Source of the DNA: Siphonodentalium dalli
Taxonomy: Eukaryota > Mollusca > Scaphopoda > Gadilida > Siphonodentaliidae
DNA: 64,000 nt
NCBI GenBank assembly: GCA_032622095.1
Contig: CP136068.1
Span: 60,786,025 to 60,850,024 of the forward strand
Direction: 5' to 3'
Shown here: positions 24,036-33,430 of the stretch, in pieces
Position numbering within the stretch: the stretch's first letter is position 1
How the letters are laid out: each line of letters begins with the position of its first letter
Made by a program: the position numbers and the translations under genes
Notes under the pieces: model-generated
What the model was told of the DNA's origin: nothing
Seen by the model: only the letters and a program-made list of their open reading frames with translations
Database searches by the model: none

Positions 24036-24239
24036 CGGCTTAGAATTCACAGATCCTACGATAACTAAAAAAAAAATTATCTGATTGGAACCAAATTTGG
24101 TATGTGAGTTTAAATTTTTTTGTTTTTTTTGTTTTTTTGTTTTAAACATGTCTGGTGACGTGTTACACCGGTTCCGAGTTTTACTTTTTAATTATTTTAG
24201 AGTCAGGGGAGTTAATTTGGTACTTCCGTTGTTGTAAAC

Positions 24240-24716
24240 ATGTCTGCTGCAGATGATTTGTATTTTAGCGTTTCTGTTGTGAAACCTAACGGAATTGTTG
24301 TGTCCAAAAAGTTAGAGAAGTGGCAAAATAAATCGGTGGCAAAATATCGCAATTGTTCGCAAGTATTAGCGACATTTGTTGTGTCAAAAGTGTCAGCAAA
24401 AAGTCCTGTTGATGGCACTGGACACGATGTCGACGTCAGCACACCGATTAAGGTTTTGGCAGATTTCAACTGCAAATATATCGTTATTCACGTTACGGAA
24501 GCCGACCAGATTATCAACAAACCAGAAACTACAAATGATGTTTTCAAAATATTGATGAAATCAATGAATAGGGAAGTTTATCTTGAAATGACTGAGTCGG
24601 CAAGAGGGAGGGCTGATATAAAATTAGAAAATGACTTAATAGAACTGTTCATTTCCAAAAAGTTCAATTTCACAGTGGACAATGTTAGTTCTGTTAATGT
24701 GACATTAAACCCTTGA
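24240..24716 (+). CDS. Hypothetical protein, 158 residues, no recognised domain
   Basis: A single uninterrupted ATG-started frame, unusual in this repeat desert. The start context AAACATGTCTG is reasonable. The protein begins MSAADDLYFSVSVVKPNG, then has a basic stretch around KKLEKWQNKSVAKYR. The C-terminal half is mixed alpha/beta-like (CKYIVIHVTEADQI..., ...ELFISKKFNFTV). It has no signal peptide, membrane span, cysteine cluster or nucleotide-binding motif. Codon content is less AT-biased than the flanks. It could be a single-exon host gene, one exon of a larger gene, or an accessory ORF of a mobile element. An antisense frame (24212-24475) is its shadow. I do not recognise the family. Confidence 0.55.
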   Translation: MSAADDLYFSVSVVKPNGIVVSKKLEKWQNKSVAKYRNCSQVLATFVVSKVSAKSPVDGTGHDVDVSTPIKVLADFNCKYIVIHVTEADQIINKPETTNDVFKILMKSMNREVYLEMTESARGRADIKLENDLIELFISKKFNFTVDNVSSVNVTLNP

Positions 24717-24789
24717 CAGTCCTCTTGCCATGGATGAAAATTTCAATGATGGTGTCGTTGATGTCATTTTGGTGTCATTGAATGTCATC

Positions 24790-24945
24790 ATCATGTTGGA
24801 AATTAGTGCTTCTAGTCAAAAGTATGGCATCATCAAAAGTATGACTGCTATATTGCTTCCACTCAAATGTAGGAAATCAGTGATATATTGCTTCTAGTCA
24901 AATGTAGGAAGTTAGTGATATATTGCTTCCAGTCATAAATTTTGT
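24790..24945. repeat. Three ~42-bp tandem units downstream of the 158-codon ORF
   Basis: Units of the form 'TATATTGCTTC.A.TCAAATGTAGGAA.T.AGTGA' repeat about three times. This is a minisatellite-like stretch with no coding role seen. Confidence 0.6.
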
Positions 24946-24987
24946 AGTCCGGCATATGTCAAAAATCCTAGCTTTTAGCCAAGTATG

Positions 24988-25186
24988 AACGTCAACTATT
25001 ATTCCTCATGCTTATCACTAGTATACAGGTGCCTATAACAATTGTCCCACCATCGCACCGTGAAAAATACAGCACATATACAGACATATATGTACATGTA
25101 CAATATTTTTTAATTTCCGGTGGTGGGACATTTTCTACAGGCACATGTGTACTAGTATTAAGCTTAGGCAATAATAGTTCAATGTT
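24988..25186. repeat. Inverted-repeat (foldback) element, ~65-bp arms
   Basis: The left arm (24988-25052, including ACTAGTATACAGGTGCC and TTGTCCCACCA) is mirrored by 25121-25186 (TGGTGGGACA...GGCACATGTGTACTAGT). The roughly 62-codon frames on both strands are a direct result of the palindrome. No clear target duplication was seen. Confidence 0.65.
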
Positions 25187-25254
25187 ACTCACATAAAAGG
25201 TAGGGTTTTTAAATTATATTCGCATATGCCTGGCTAGACAATTTGTGGCTTGGA

Positions 25255-25400
25255 ACAGTATATCACTAATTTCCTATTAATACATGTCTCTATTTTTATT
25301 TATTTTAGGACAAGAAATATCTGTTTATTTTATATTAATACAGGTCTCTATTTTCATTTATTTTATGACAAGAAATGTCTGTTTATTTTAAATTTGAATA
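25255..25400. repeat. Two direct copies of a ~63-bp AT-rich unit
   Basis: 'TATTAATACA.GTCTCTATTT' through 'GACAAGAAAT.TCTGTTTATTTT' is repeated twice in tandem. No other content is seen between 25187 and 25570. Confidence 0.6.
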
Positions 25401-25574
25401 TTAAAAACACATTTTAAATTCATATTTATATAATTATTGTGAAATTCAGGTACAACTCCACAATTTAACCAATATACTGGGGTGAGAGAATTATTTTGTT
25501 TTCCCTCCTGCATCTACTTCCACCCCAACATGTTCGTAAACCAGACTTAAAAATTGGTGTCGCTTTATGACCCT

Positions 25575-27090
25575 TTTTATGTGTACCCATACCATGTATG
25601 GTACACATAATGCCGACGTCCGGATCAACCATCCGTCGTTCGTCCGTCCGTCTGTCGAGCCGTCCGTACATCTGTCCGTAGACACTTGCTATCCGATTCA
25701 TTTACTCAAATATTTTTTATCGAATCGTGTTCAAATTTTATGTGCATGTTTATGATGACACACTTCTCACCTGTATAGTTTTTGGTATTGATCGGTTGAT
25801 CGGTTTAGAAATTATTAACACTTTGCATCCGCACATAGTCATGTTCTATCCGATGCCATAACTTAAGTATTTTTTGTCCGATTGTGTTCATATTTGATAT
25901 GTAGGTTTATAATGACACACCCCTCACCTGTATAGTTTTTGGTATCGATTGGTTGATCGGTTTAGAAAATAATTAACCCTGCACACAAATGCTATCTGAT
26001 GCATCTAAGTCAAACAATTTTCTTCTGATATGCCTCATATTTATTACCTAGGTTTTTCTTAGCACGTTCTTTATCTGTATGGTTTTTGGTATCGTTTAGT
26101 TAACCCTTTCTGCTCTTGTTTTTAAATAGAATTCATCCAAGCTGTGTTGTTCTTAAATATTTTTCATCTGATCAGCACCATATTTGGTACATATGGTCCT
26201 CATCCCGAAATACAGATCAGGTTCGAATTTGAGTTTGATCGGGTATATTTTAACAGAGTTATGGCCATTTAAAATTAAAGTGACTGATAAAGTAAGCCTG
26301 CACTGTGAGAAGAGAAGATCTCACATAACACAGAGTGTATTATTGGCAATGTTATAGAGATAAACAACATTGCTCTGGGGAGTCTGTTGATAAAACCTGT
26401 CAAAGCTAATTGATTACACTGGGGCTAGTTCTGCTTTTCTGTGAAATATTGAGTTAACCCCTTTGTTGTAATAGGTTCATGACATTAGGGACTGGCTTAT
26501 TGTAGGGGTTTTGCTAAATCCAATTACATGCTTTTCATAGACTTTTTTGTGTTTATCAGTTCATTAGTTTGGGTAAGATTAACCCCATTTTATCCGATTT
26601 CATAACTCAAATATTTCCATTGATTATGTTTATAGTTCTTGGCATAGTTTATGATAACACACCCCTAACCTGCATAGTGAGGGTCATTTGGTTTATTTGC
26701 TTAAAAATATTAACATCCTCCACCAATCCTGTTGACACAATGTGATAACTAGATATTTTTCACATGATCACTATATATATAATTGCATCCATGTTAATGC
26801 TGATACATTCTTCACCTGTATAGATTTTGGTATCGATTGGTTTGAAGATATTAACCATAACTTTAATTATATTTCCACTGTTTACATACATTATATCTTT
26901 CCAATGTTTAGCTTAGAAGAAAATTAACCCTACCCATTCCATGGTCATACAGTATGCTATCCAATGTAATGAATCTATTTTCAATCTGACTAGACTATAT
27001 ATCTATTTTAAACTGACTTAATAAGTTGGAATCAAATGCCATATCCATGTTCACATGGAAGGTGCCCAATAAGGCTTATGCCACTTGTGA
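25575..27090. repeat. Family-C element: hairpin, GTCC tract, ~155-bp monomers
   Basis: The head is a TACCATG/CATGGTA hairpin (about 25586-25606) followed by a GTCC/GTCT tract (25636-25680). Monomers carry TATCCGAT..., a 'TATGATGACACAC..CTCACCTGTATAG' block and TTTTTGGTATCGATTGG (anchors near 25772, 25928, 26076, 26818). Similar monomer debris continues at 30692-31200 beyond later insertions, so the array originally extended further right. No gene is visible. Confidence 0.65.
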
Positions 27091-27096
27091 ACTTAA

Positions 27097-27452
27097 AGGT
27101 ACTCAATCCGATTTGATGGTCCCCATATCATCAGATTCCAACAACAATTCCGCTTCAGTTATCAGAATCGATTAATTGCCCAAAAATAATGCTAACCACA
27201 GTCCACAGTTTAAATTTTGCTGCTTTGTCATATATCTGACACAAAAAAGCCACTTGATTTTAGAGTTATCCATCTTCATCGACTTTCATACGGCCACTAA
27301 ATATTCCAGGTGGTTAAAGATAATGGATTTAAAAAATTGATATCTGCTTACTCTGAATTTGATGAATGGGTTCCTCGATTTGAATAAAATATTTGTTACC
27401 CCCGAAGCCAAATAAATAGTAACTGAGGGGTGCTTAATCGGATCGAGTAGCT
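27097..27452. mobile_element. TTAA-flanked MITE, copy 1
   Basis: Inverted ends AGGTACTCAATCCGA and (reversed) AGCTACTCGATCCGA are flanked by TTAA on both sides (27093-27096, 27453-27456). TTAA duplications are the signature of piggyBac-type transposition, though the end sequence is not the classic CCC. It is 356 bp and non-coding. Confidence 0.7.
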
Positions 27453-27456
27453 TTAA

Positions 27457-27606
27457 TAGTAAGGTGTGAATTGTTGAAAAGGTTGGTGTAAGGATTTATG
27501 AAAATAGCTAATCGTTATCGCCAAGGTATGGGTTAAACATCTGCCGATCGTGATCGGCCTCTCATATTTTTTTTTAAATTCGAATTTTATTTTTTTTAGA
27601 TTGAAC
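27457..27606. other. Spacer with a ~45-bp match to the end of the SAP-like ORF
   Basis: Positions 27503-27555 match 32023-32075 at all but a few bases, including GGTATGGGTTAAACATCTGC. At the 32-kb site this is the last 15 codons of a SAP-like frame on the minus strand. Both sites could derive from the same gene or element. Confidence 0.5.
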
Positions 27607-27610
27607 TTAA

Positions 27611-28078
27611 AGGTACTCAACCCGATAAAACTCCTCTCAATTACTATTTCAATGGCTTTGGGGGTCAAAAATATTTGATTCGAGTCGAGGAAGTCACCCA
27701 TCAAAGCTCAGATTTGTTAGATATCGATTTTAGAAATCTATTATTTTTCATTATCGGGAATACTATCTGGCCCAGAACTCAGTCAAAATTGCGTTAAAAT
27801 TACCACTTGATTTTAGAGTTATTCATCCTTGTCTGTTTGAATAGATTTGGAGTACACATCCAGAGCAGATTACGGCAGTTATTAGTACTCATCTCGAGAA
27901 CATAACAAATTTGAAAAATCAATATCTAATAACTCTGAGCTTTGTTTGATGGGTTCCTCGACTCGAATCAAATATATTTAACCCCAAAGCCAAAGAAATA
28001 GTAATATAGGACCCTCTGATCGGATTGTTGTTGTTGGAATCTGTTGAGATGGGGACCCTCTTTACGGGTTGAGTACCT
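27611..28078. mobile_element. TTAA-flanked MITE, copy 2
   Basis: Ends AGGTACTCAACCCG and its inverse ending at 28078, flanked by TTAA (27607-27610, 28079-28082). It is 468 bp. Its interior is partly the inverse of copy 1 (for example the 'GGTTCCTCGA.T.GAAT.AAAATAT' block), so both belong to one family. Confidence 0.75.
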
Positions 28079-28082
28079 TTAA

Positions 28083-28490
28083 TTTAAAAAAAAAAATCGA
28101 TTTTTTAAAAACTTTTATAATAATAAAAAAAATTTAAATAATAAAAACTATATTGTAATTGACACTTCCATGAATTATGTGTGATGTCCTGTTTTGAAAA
28201 TATGAAGATTTTATTGCAATAGTTACATGTAATATAATGATATCAATAAGTTACCATGTGAACGTCCGATATCCAGAGTATATGAGAGTATAGATGGTGT
28301 CATTCCAAGTGAAATCTTGTTATTTATTACACGCTTGTTCCTAGAAGTACAGTGACATGACGTTCGCCTCAATCACGAAACTGGAACTATTTAAATAAAA
28401 GAATCATCACACATGACAAACACGCCCTGTATGAGCCTAAATAAACCTTCTAATTCTGTATTTTTAATGCACGGATTCTAGGATGCGAAG
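28083..28490. other. AT-rich spacer, no feature seen
   Basis: A-rich and T-rich sequence with no convincing ORF, repeat or terminus. A short block around CTGTTTTGAAAAT resembles one near 31290, so it may be family-C debris. Confidence 0.4.
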
Positions 28491-28495
28491 CGTGT

Positions 28496-28662
28496 AATAA
28501 ACACAGAACAACATGATATGTAAATGGGTTTGTCGATACGGCACTCGTGCTGTCGCGGAAGGATAGAACTCGAGGCGCAAGCGCCTCTCGTTCTATCCTT
28601 ACGCGACAGCACTCGTGCCGTATTGACAAACCCATTTACACATCGTGTCGTTCTGTGTATTA
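28496..28662. repeat. Long near-perfect palindrome, ~80-bp arms
   Basis: Arms AATAAACACAGAAC... and ...GTTCTGTGTATT enclose very well-matched inner arms (GGGTTTGTCGATACGGCACT and its inverse), meeting at GAGGCGCAAGCGCCTC. It can form a stable hairpin or cruciform. It is probably a foldback MITE. A clear target duplication was not identified. Frames on the minus strand (28450-28714) are palindrome artefacts. Confidence 0.75.
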
Positions 28663-28862
28663 ATTGAGTGATGACATATGGTACAAGCTGTGGGGTTTGG
28701 TTGGATGAAGTCAAAGATAAACAACAATTGTGGCTGGCTAATTGTTTATCTTATATGTCAAATTTGATTATTTGATTAATGGCAGCATGAGTCTCTTGTT
28801 TCAACTAAGGGATCCCTCACCTACAGTAATGCCCTAAGTAATCGACCCCTTAACCACAGCAG

Positions 28863-28998
28863 AATTATGGGTAACTTTTCAGGATTTAGTATTGAAATAT
28901 GGCTTGTTGCCATTCATCGGAAAGCTCTCAATGAGAGCTTTCCGATTATTGGCAACAAGCCATATTTCCGACTAAATCCTGATAAGTTACCCATAATT
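28863..28998. repeat. 136-bp palindrome inside the TA-flanked element
   Basis: Left arm AATTATGGGTAACTT... and right arm ...AAGTTACCCATAATT meet at GAAAGCTCTCAATGAGAGCTTTC. The match is close to perfect over about 60 bp. It starts where similarity between the two element ends stops, so it may be a later hairpin insertion or an arm duplication. Confidence 0.75.
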
Positions 28999-29167
28999 GA
29001 CGAATCTCAGATTATTGACAGACAGTGGTAACTGACCAATCGCGCTGCAGCGAACGAAGTTCAAGGACGTCCCCTTACCAAACAAAAGAACCTCTCGGTA
29101 ATGCATTTTAACTCATTATAAAACGCTGTTTAACACGATAATATAACTTCTTTCCGAGATTTTAAAG

Positions 29168-29456
29168 ATGCCAAGGTGTGCGTATGCATCTTGTAATAGT
29201 GACTGTCGTTATATAAACAAATTTGGGGTCAGATTCTAACGATAAATCAACGGTGATATTTGGCCCTTTTCCGAAAACTAACAATGAACGATGTTTACGT
29301 TGGATCAAACCGTGCAACAAAAGTCACGGAAACTTCAATATCGACAGGATTACAAGGAATACATGTTTTTCAAACAAAGTTTGGTTAATACAGCTTATAT
29401 ATATTTCGGAAGCTAAAATAACTTTCGTATCCAAGAGGGACAAGAAAACAGAACAA
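29168..29456 (+). pseudogene. THAP-like zinc-finger remnant
   Basis: An ATG at 29168 opens MPRCAYASCNSDC, a C-x4-C start like that of THAP domains, which are DNA-binding domains shared by host proteins and several transposases. It stops after 23 codons. A second frame (29223-29456) continues with a 'FGPFPKTNNERCLRW' block, then CFSNKVW, the layout expected for the rest of the domain (aromatic-FP...RC..W...C..H/N). One frame change would therefore join the halves. This rests on motif order only. It is non-functional as it stands. Confidence 0.4.
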
Positions 29457-30691
29457 TGACGTAAACAAATCACCACCGTTCTTTTTCGGTAGACAACGTC
29501 TCAAAGAAATCCTACCTTCTACAATATTATACCGGATTCAGTAATTATCGTTTCGATTCTGTATACAAGTTTCTTGTTTCAACTTTCAAATGATTCTACT
29601 CGTCCTTTACCATAATTATGTACAAGGTGTCAAGAAATCAGACATGGGGAAATTAGATTTGAAGGAGCAGTTCTGTCTGACATGTGTATTATAGACTCTA
29701 CCGAGATTCGACTACATAAACCGGCATCGTTGAATGTACAAAGTCAAACGTAATAGTGACTTAAAATACATAATTGAGATTAGAGCAAAATATATTGCCA
29801 TTAGTCGATGCATGGATCCATGCAGATAGTTGGTTGGAAGTACTAACTGTTTAAACAATATCTATTCTTCCCAAAGGTATGATATTAGTTTATCACTTCC
29901 GTTCTATTAAAGCTCATTTTGTTATATTATGCAACAACTAAACTCTATTATTTCTCTAGTGTCGATTACCAATGCCTTCGCGGATCAAACGTGTGAAAAA
30001 ATCAAATGAAATGCAGCCTCGTTTCCTGTGTGTTAATCCGACACATCCATTATAGGTTGTGACATCCATTAGTTTATGACTTCTTTAAGACCAACATATC
30101 AGCTTGAATAACACAGGCGCTTGTCCCGGCGATTCGAAATGGCCATCGGCTTAATGTTACACTCAAACCCATACACCATATACTTTAAGAACAGTTTGTT
30201 TTGCTTCCTTTGTGTGACGTCACATCGGTACATCAAAGTAAAGAGCCGATGCTTAACTCAATTGAATGGTTGTCACTTTATGGCAAAATCTTATTAGCAC
30301 GTGCACTGCTTTCGGACGTCATTTATATTATGATTGCTTTTGAGAAACTGACATGTCTGGCTGGTATTTCGCATAATGTTTGTCTGGCACATTATTAATT
30401 TTAATTGTGTGCAGACGTGTCCTGGAACATGCATTGAGCCGTCTTAAATCATATCAAAACATTATATTGTTCCCTCCTTTATATATCGTTTTTTATTTTA
30501 TGCCCAAACAATTCTGGCAATTAGCACCATGCTCTCGCTGTAGCTCACAGCCTCATAAATCGCCCAGACGCCAGCGCTTGTAAGGCTTAGCGACAGTATC
30601 TAGGAAGTAATTACGGAGGCATGGTTAAATCGTAAGCGAGGTTCCCCAATTCTGCCATGGTTAAGAGGTCGATTATTTAGGGCATTACTGT

Positions 30692-30796
30692 ATATAAATG
30701 TCTTTTATATTCCAATGATCTGCTTATAAAATAATTACCCTTTCCAAGCTTAACATAGACACATGCTATAATGTACATGGACTCTTCCTCATATTT
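30692..30796. repeat. Family-C monomer debris, left of the SINE
   Basis: AT-rich sequence with TTAACCC-like monomer endings, continuous in style with 31101-31200 across the SINE. Confidence 0.4.
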
Positions 30797-30808
30797 CTTA
30801 TCTATGGT

Positions 30809-31088
30809 CACCGGTGGTCCAGTCGGTAGAGTGCTAGGTGCATTACACCGTCACAGGCCGTCCAGCGCTGACGAAGCTGGTTCGAACCCCGTCATAGGGA
30901 GGGTGACCGGAATCGTGTATCTGGGCAAGTTTGTCAGTTGCTTTCCGGGGGGTCGGTGGTTTCTACATGCAGTGGGGCGATTTCTCGGTGAAATCAAGCC
31001 TCTGCGTGGTCTTTCCTCCACCCGTAAAATTGACAATGTCGTGTGTGGCCTAGCGGCTAGAACGACGATAAACCCTAATAAACCAAAC
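30809..31088 (+). mobile_element. tRNA-derived SINE, 280 bp
   Basis: The 5' part carries RNA polymerase III boxes: A box TGGTCCAGTCGG (30815-30826) and B box GGTTCGAACCC (30879-30889), about 53 bp apart. A conserved-looking body follows, and the 3' end is ATAAACCCTAATAAACC. A perfect 12-bp target duplication CTTATCTATGGT flanks it (30797-30808 and 31089-31100). The open frame across it is accidental. It would be mobilised by a partner LINE. The 3' end (AATAAACC) does not obviously match the LINEs in this window. Confidence 0.9.
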
Positions 31089-31100
31089 CTTATCTATGGT

Positions 31101-32020
31101 TATCTTTGCACACTATTTCTTCTATCAATTTTGATATTGACTGATTAATTGATTTTTGAAAAATATATTAACCCTTCAGACACGTGCATTCAATATGAAA
31201 TTAAAATAATGGCTGATAGCCAATATGATTTATCTATGCAATGGGTAACATGCAGATAAATCTACATGACTATTGCAGGTGATGCCTTGTTTTGAAAATC
31301 AAGATGGTAGATGTTGTTAATATTTCTTGGAACCTTATTTTCCCTTTTGTTCATATTGTTATGGTTGTTTGAATTTTAGGTGCCACAGAGAGCTTAAAAG
31401 ATTAACATTGAAGGTTATGGATTTTAGTGTCCAAGCTACTTTAAAAACATTATAATGTGTGAAGCCATTTAATTGAGGACTACTTACTTTCTTTTATATG
31501 AACTATGGTAATCTGTTTTGATTTAGGGGTCATAAGGACCAGCATCCTCATCATATAATGTCTGTATAGATAACACTTTTGTATTGTATAAACTTTTGTA
31601 TTGTATAAACTACATATATTTTTGAAAACCATACACCCCTGTTATGAAACAATTAATCGTGCATGTACCTGACAATATAAGCATTCCTTATTTAATACAC
31701 AAGTCAGATCTGATCTTATCTGTCCATGTTTGATGAACAAATAGCAACTGGGGAGAATAGGGGGGGGGGGGGGGGTAATTAAAGTACAATTTAAATATGA
31801 GATGGAATCCCATACATGTATGTTGTTTTAAGCAGTCTGGCTTGTCAACAAAAGTTGGGTACTGTGATCCAGCCTTCATAATTGGCTACGGCAATCAGCA
31901 TTGCCGAAGCAATTTACTGAAGCAAACTGGGCCACGGCATACTGTTGCTGTAGCGGATTGCCGAAGCCAATCAATCTGAATTAAGAGGGCTGTGTGATCA
32001 TATCTTAGACAAATTATCAG
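31101..32020. other. Non-coding stretch with G-run and a small inverted repeat
   Basis: Family-C debris extends to about 31200. TTGTATTGTATAAACT is repeated twice near 31580. A G-run lies at 31760-31777. A short inverted pair ATTGGCTACGGCAATC / GATTGCCGAAGCCAAT lies at 31881-31972. No gene was recognised. Confidence 0.5.
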
Positions 32021-32026
32021 TTATAG

Positions 32027-32296
32027 CTAATCGCTATTGACAAGGTATGGGTTAAACATCTGCCGATCGTGATCTTGCACCCGCTTTTCTTCGATCACAT
32101 TGTCTTTGGTTTGTTCGGCTTTATATCGATCCAAATTCAATGATTTGGCTCCTAATATGCGTGCGATTAATTCAGCCCTTTTGCCGAATATAGGGACGCT
32201 GATGTACTTCAAATAACATCTTAAATCATCATTCCTATAAGCCGATAAATCATCACTTTCTTGAATTTTTTGGATAATTTCTTTCTCGGACGACAT
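32027..32296 (-). CDS. SAP-like domain ORF, 89 residues, probably a fragment
   Basis: The frame starts MSSEKEIIQKIQ. Residues about 20-50 (NDDLRCYLKY...FGKRAELIARILGA) fit the SAP pattern: a helix with spaced leucines, a turn, then GKRAELI and a second helix. SAP domains bind DNA. A charged tail follows. The same reading phase upstream of a TGA encodes acidic DTDSHGDM repeats, and further upstream lies copia-like Pol. It may thus be the end of that element or a separate captured exon. Its last 15 codons recur at 27503-27555. There is no evidence of an intact gene. Confidence 0.4.
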   Translation of the reverse strand: MSSEKEIIQKIQESDDLSAYRNDDLRCYLKYISVPIFGKRAELIARILGAKSLNLDRYKAEQTKDNVIEEKRVQDHDRQMFNPYLVNSD

Positions 32297-32364
32297 GTTT
32301 TCTAATACCAACTGTAGAACACCGGAATTTTCAGGAACGATAACTCATTTACCGATAGAGGCTA

Positions 32365-32520
32365 TATCACCATGAGAATAATCAGTGTCCATATCACCAT
32401 GAGAATCAGTGTCCATATCACCATGAGAATCCGTGTGCATATCACCATGAGAATCAGTGTCCATATCACTATGATGATCAGTGTCCATATCACGATGACG
32501 ATCAGTGTCCATATCACTAT
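32365..32520 (-). repeat. 24-bp minisatellite encoding acidic DTDSHGDM repeats
   Basis: About seven units of CATATCACCATGAGAATCAG-type sequence with a 24-bp period. Because the period is a multiple of three, one minus-strand frame reads (DTDSHGDM)n without interruption. It lies directly downstream of the integrase part of the copia-like Pol, where acidic linkers are usual. Spacing is contiguous with no unique spacers, so it is not a CRISPR array. Confidence 0.75.
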
Positions 32521-32558
32521 GTCATCACCATTAGACTCCTCTTCTCTCTGAAATGTAC

Positions 32559-32834
32559 TCAAGGAAGTAAATTTGTTACATGAATTCTTGAGGTCTCTTC
32601 TATCATCAGTACCTGAAAAGTCATCACACATACAGCAGACATATTATTGGCAGCACCATTTTGAAAGTCGATATCTCTTAGAAGCCTACTCTGATGTACC
32701 CTAATGTAAGTTCCACTATACCGCACAAAAACAACAACATTATCCTGGCCAATAACCCACCCAGGGCCCATCCTCTTGTTATCCCGCAAAAAGACTTTAA
32801 AAGTACACTTTGTCCCCAGTTTGAAAGCGCTCAC
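32559..32834 (-). pseudogene. Copia-like Pol: post-integrase domain
   Basis: The frame includes FLRDNKRMGPGWVIGQDNVV then FVRYSGTYIRVHQSRL, a small beta-rich segment found after the integrase core in a family of invertebrate LTR-element polyproteins. It is out of frame with the core upstream and ends in a wrong-frame tail. The expected acidic continuation (DDFSGTDDRRDLKNS) is in another phase. I infer one decayed polyprotein. Confidence 0.55.
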
Positions 32835-32968
32835 CTGAAGGACGAACTTGTTTCTTTAACACTCTCCTGACTTTCTGGCAACAAATGCTTAATGTGCTTC
32901 GTGCAAACCAGTGAGATGCTTACCCATTACCTGGCTTATTGTACAACCTTCTAATTCAGGAGGTTTAC

Positions 32969-33423
32969 TTACAATGGCTGAAGGAAGATTGGGATTCCTC
33001 TCGTACACAATTTGGCAAGGGCTATACCATACACATTAAGCAAAGAATTTTTGGCACTGACTTCCCAGCTTAAAGCTGTTTCCCAAGATAAACTTGAAGT
33101 TTGCTTAACTTTGAAAATGGTTGCAGTTAATGTTACATTATGCCTTTCAACCACACCATTCGACCACGGACTGTAGGCTGCTGAGGTTTTTACAGACATG
33201 TTAAGATTTTCAGCCACATCTCTGAAAATTTGAGAGTTGAACTCTCCACCATTATCTTTGAATACTCCAATTTTAGGCGCACCATATATGCCCACCCACA
33301 CTTGCATGAACTTGTCAACGATTACTTGCGAGTCCTTCTTTCTCACAATTTGCAGCAAAGACCAAAGACATCAATAATAAGCAAATAATACAAGTTTTTA
33401 TCAATTTCATGTAAATCCATGGC
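32969..33423 (-). pseudogene. Copia-like Pol: integrase catalytic core, interrupted
   Basis: The core motifs are present in order: AMDLHEI (first D, near 33412), then FKDNGGEFNSQIF (second D), then SPWSNGVVERHN (E), the D,D-x35-E integrase triad. A frame change lies near 33350 between LIIDVFG and IVRKKDSQ. The protein would insert retroelement cDNA. It is cut at 33423 by a LINE, and the preceding residues (MANDFNQIV) are found at 35713-35760. The end at 32969 also drifts out of frame. Confidence 0.7.
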
Positions 33424-33430
33424 AACAATT

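Larger units (their letters stand above)
28824..30690. mobile_element. TA-flanked DNA transposon derivative, 1.87 kb
   Basis: Inverted ends CAGTAATGCCCTAAGTAATC and (reversed) CAGTAATGCCCTAAATAATC share about 50 bp and are flanked by TA (28822-28823, 30691-30692). TA duplication with CAGT ends is typical of Tc1/mariner elements, while ISL2EU-type elements also duplicate two bases and can carry THAP domains. The interior has a 136-bp palindrome at the left and a THAP-like remnant, but no DDE domain. Confidence 0.75.

Noticed and set aside
30771-31148. 125-codon ORF with protein-like composition
   Set aside because: It coincides with the SINE and its duplication. SINE read-through explains it.
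32365-32520. Regular 24-bp repeats as a possible CRISPR array
   Set aside because: Units are contiguous with no unique spacers, diverge gradually and keep a coding period. The sequence is animal DNA.
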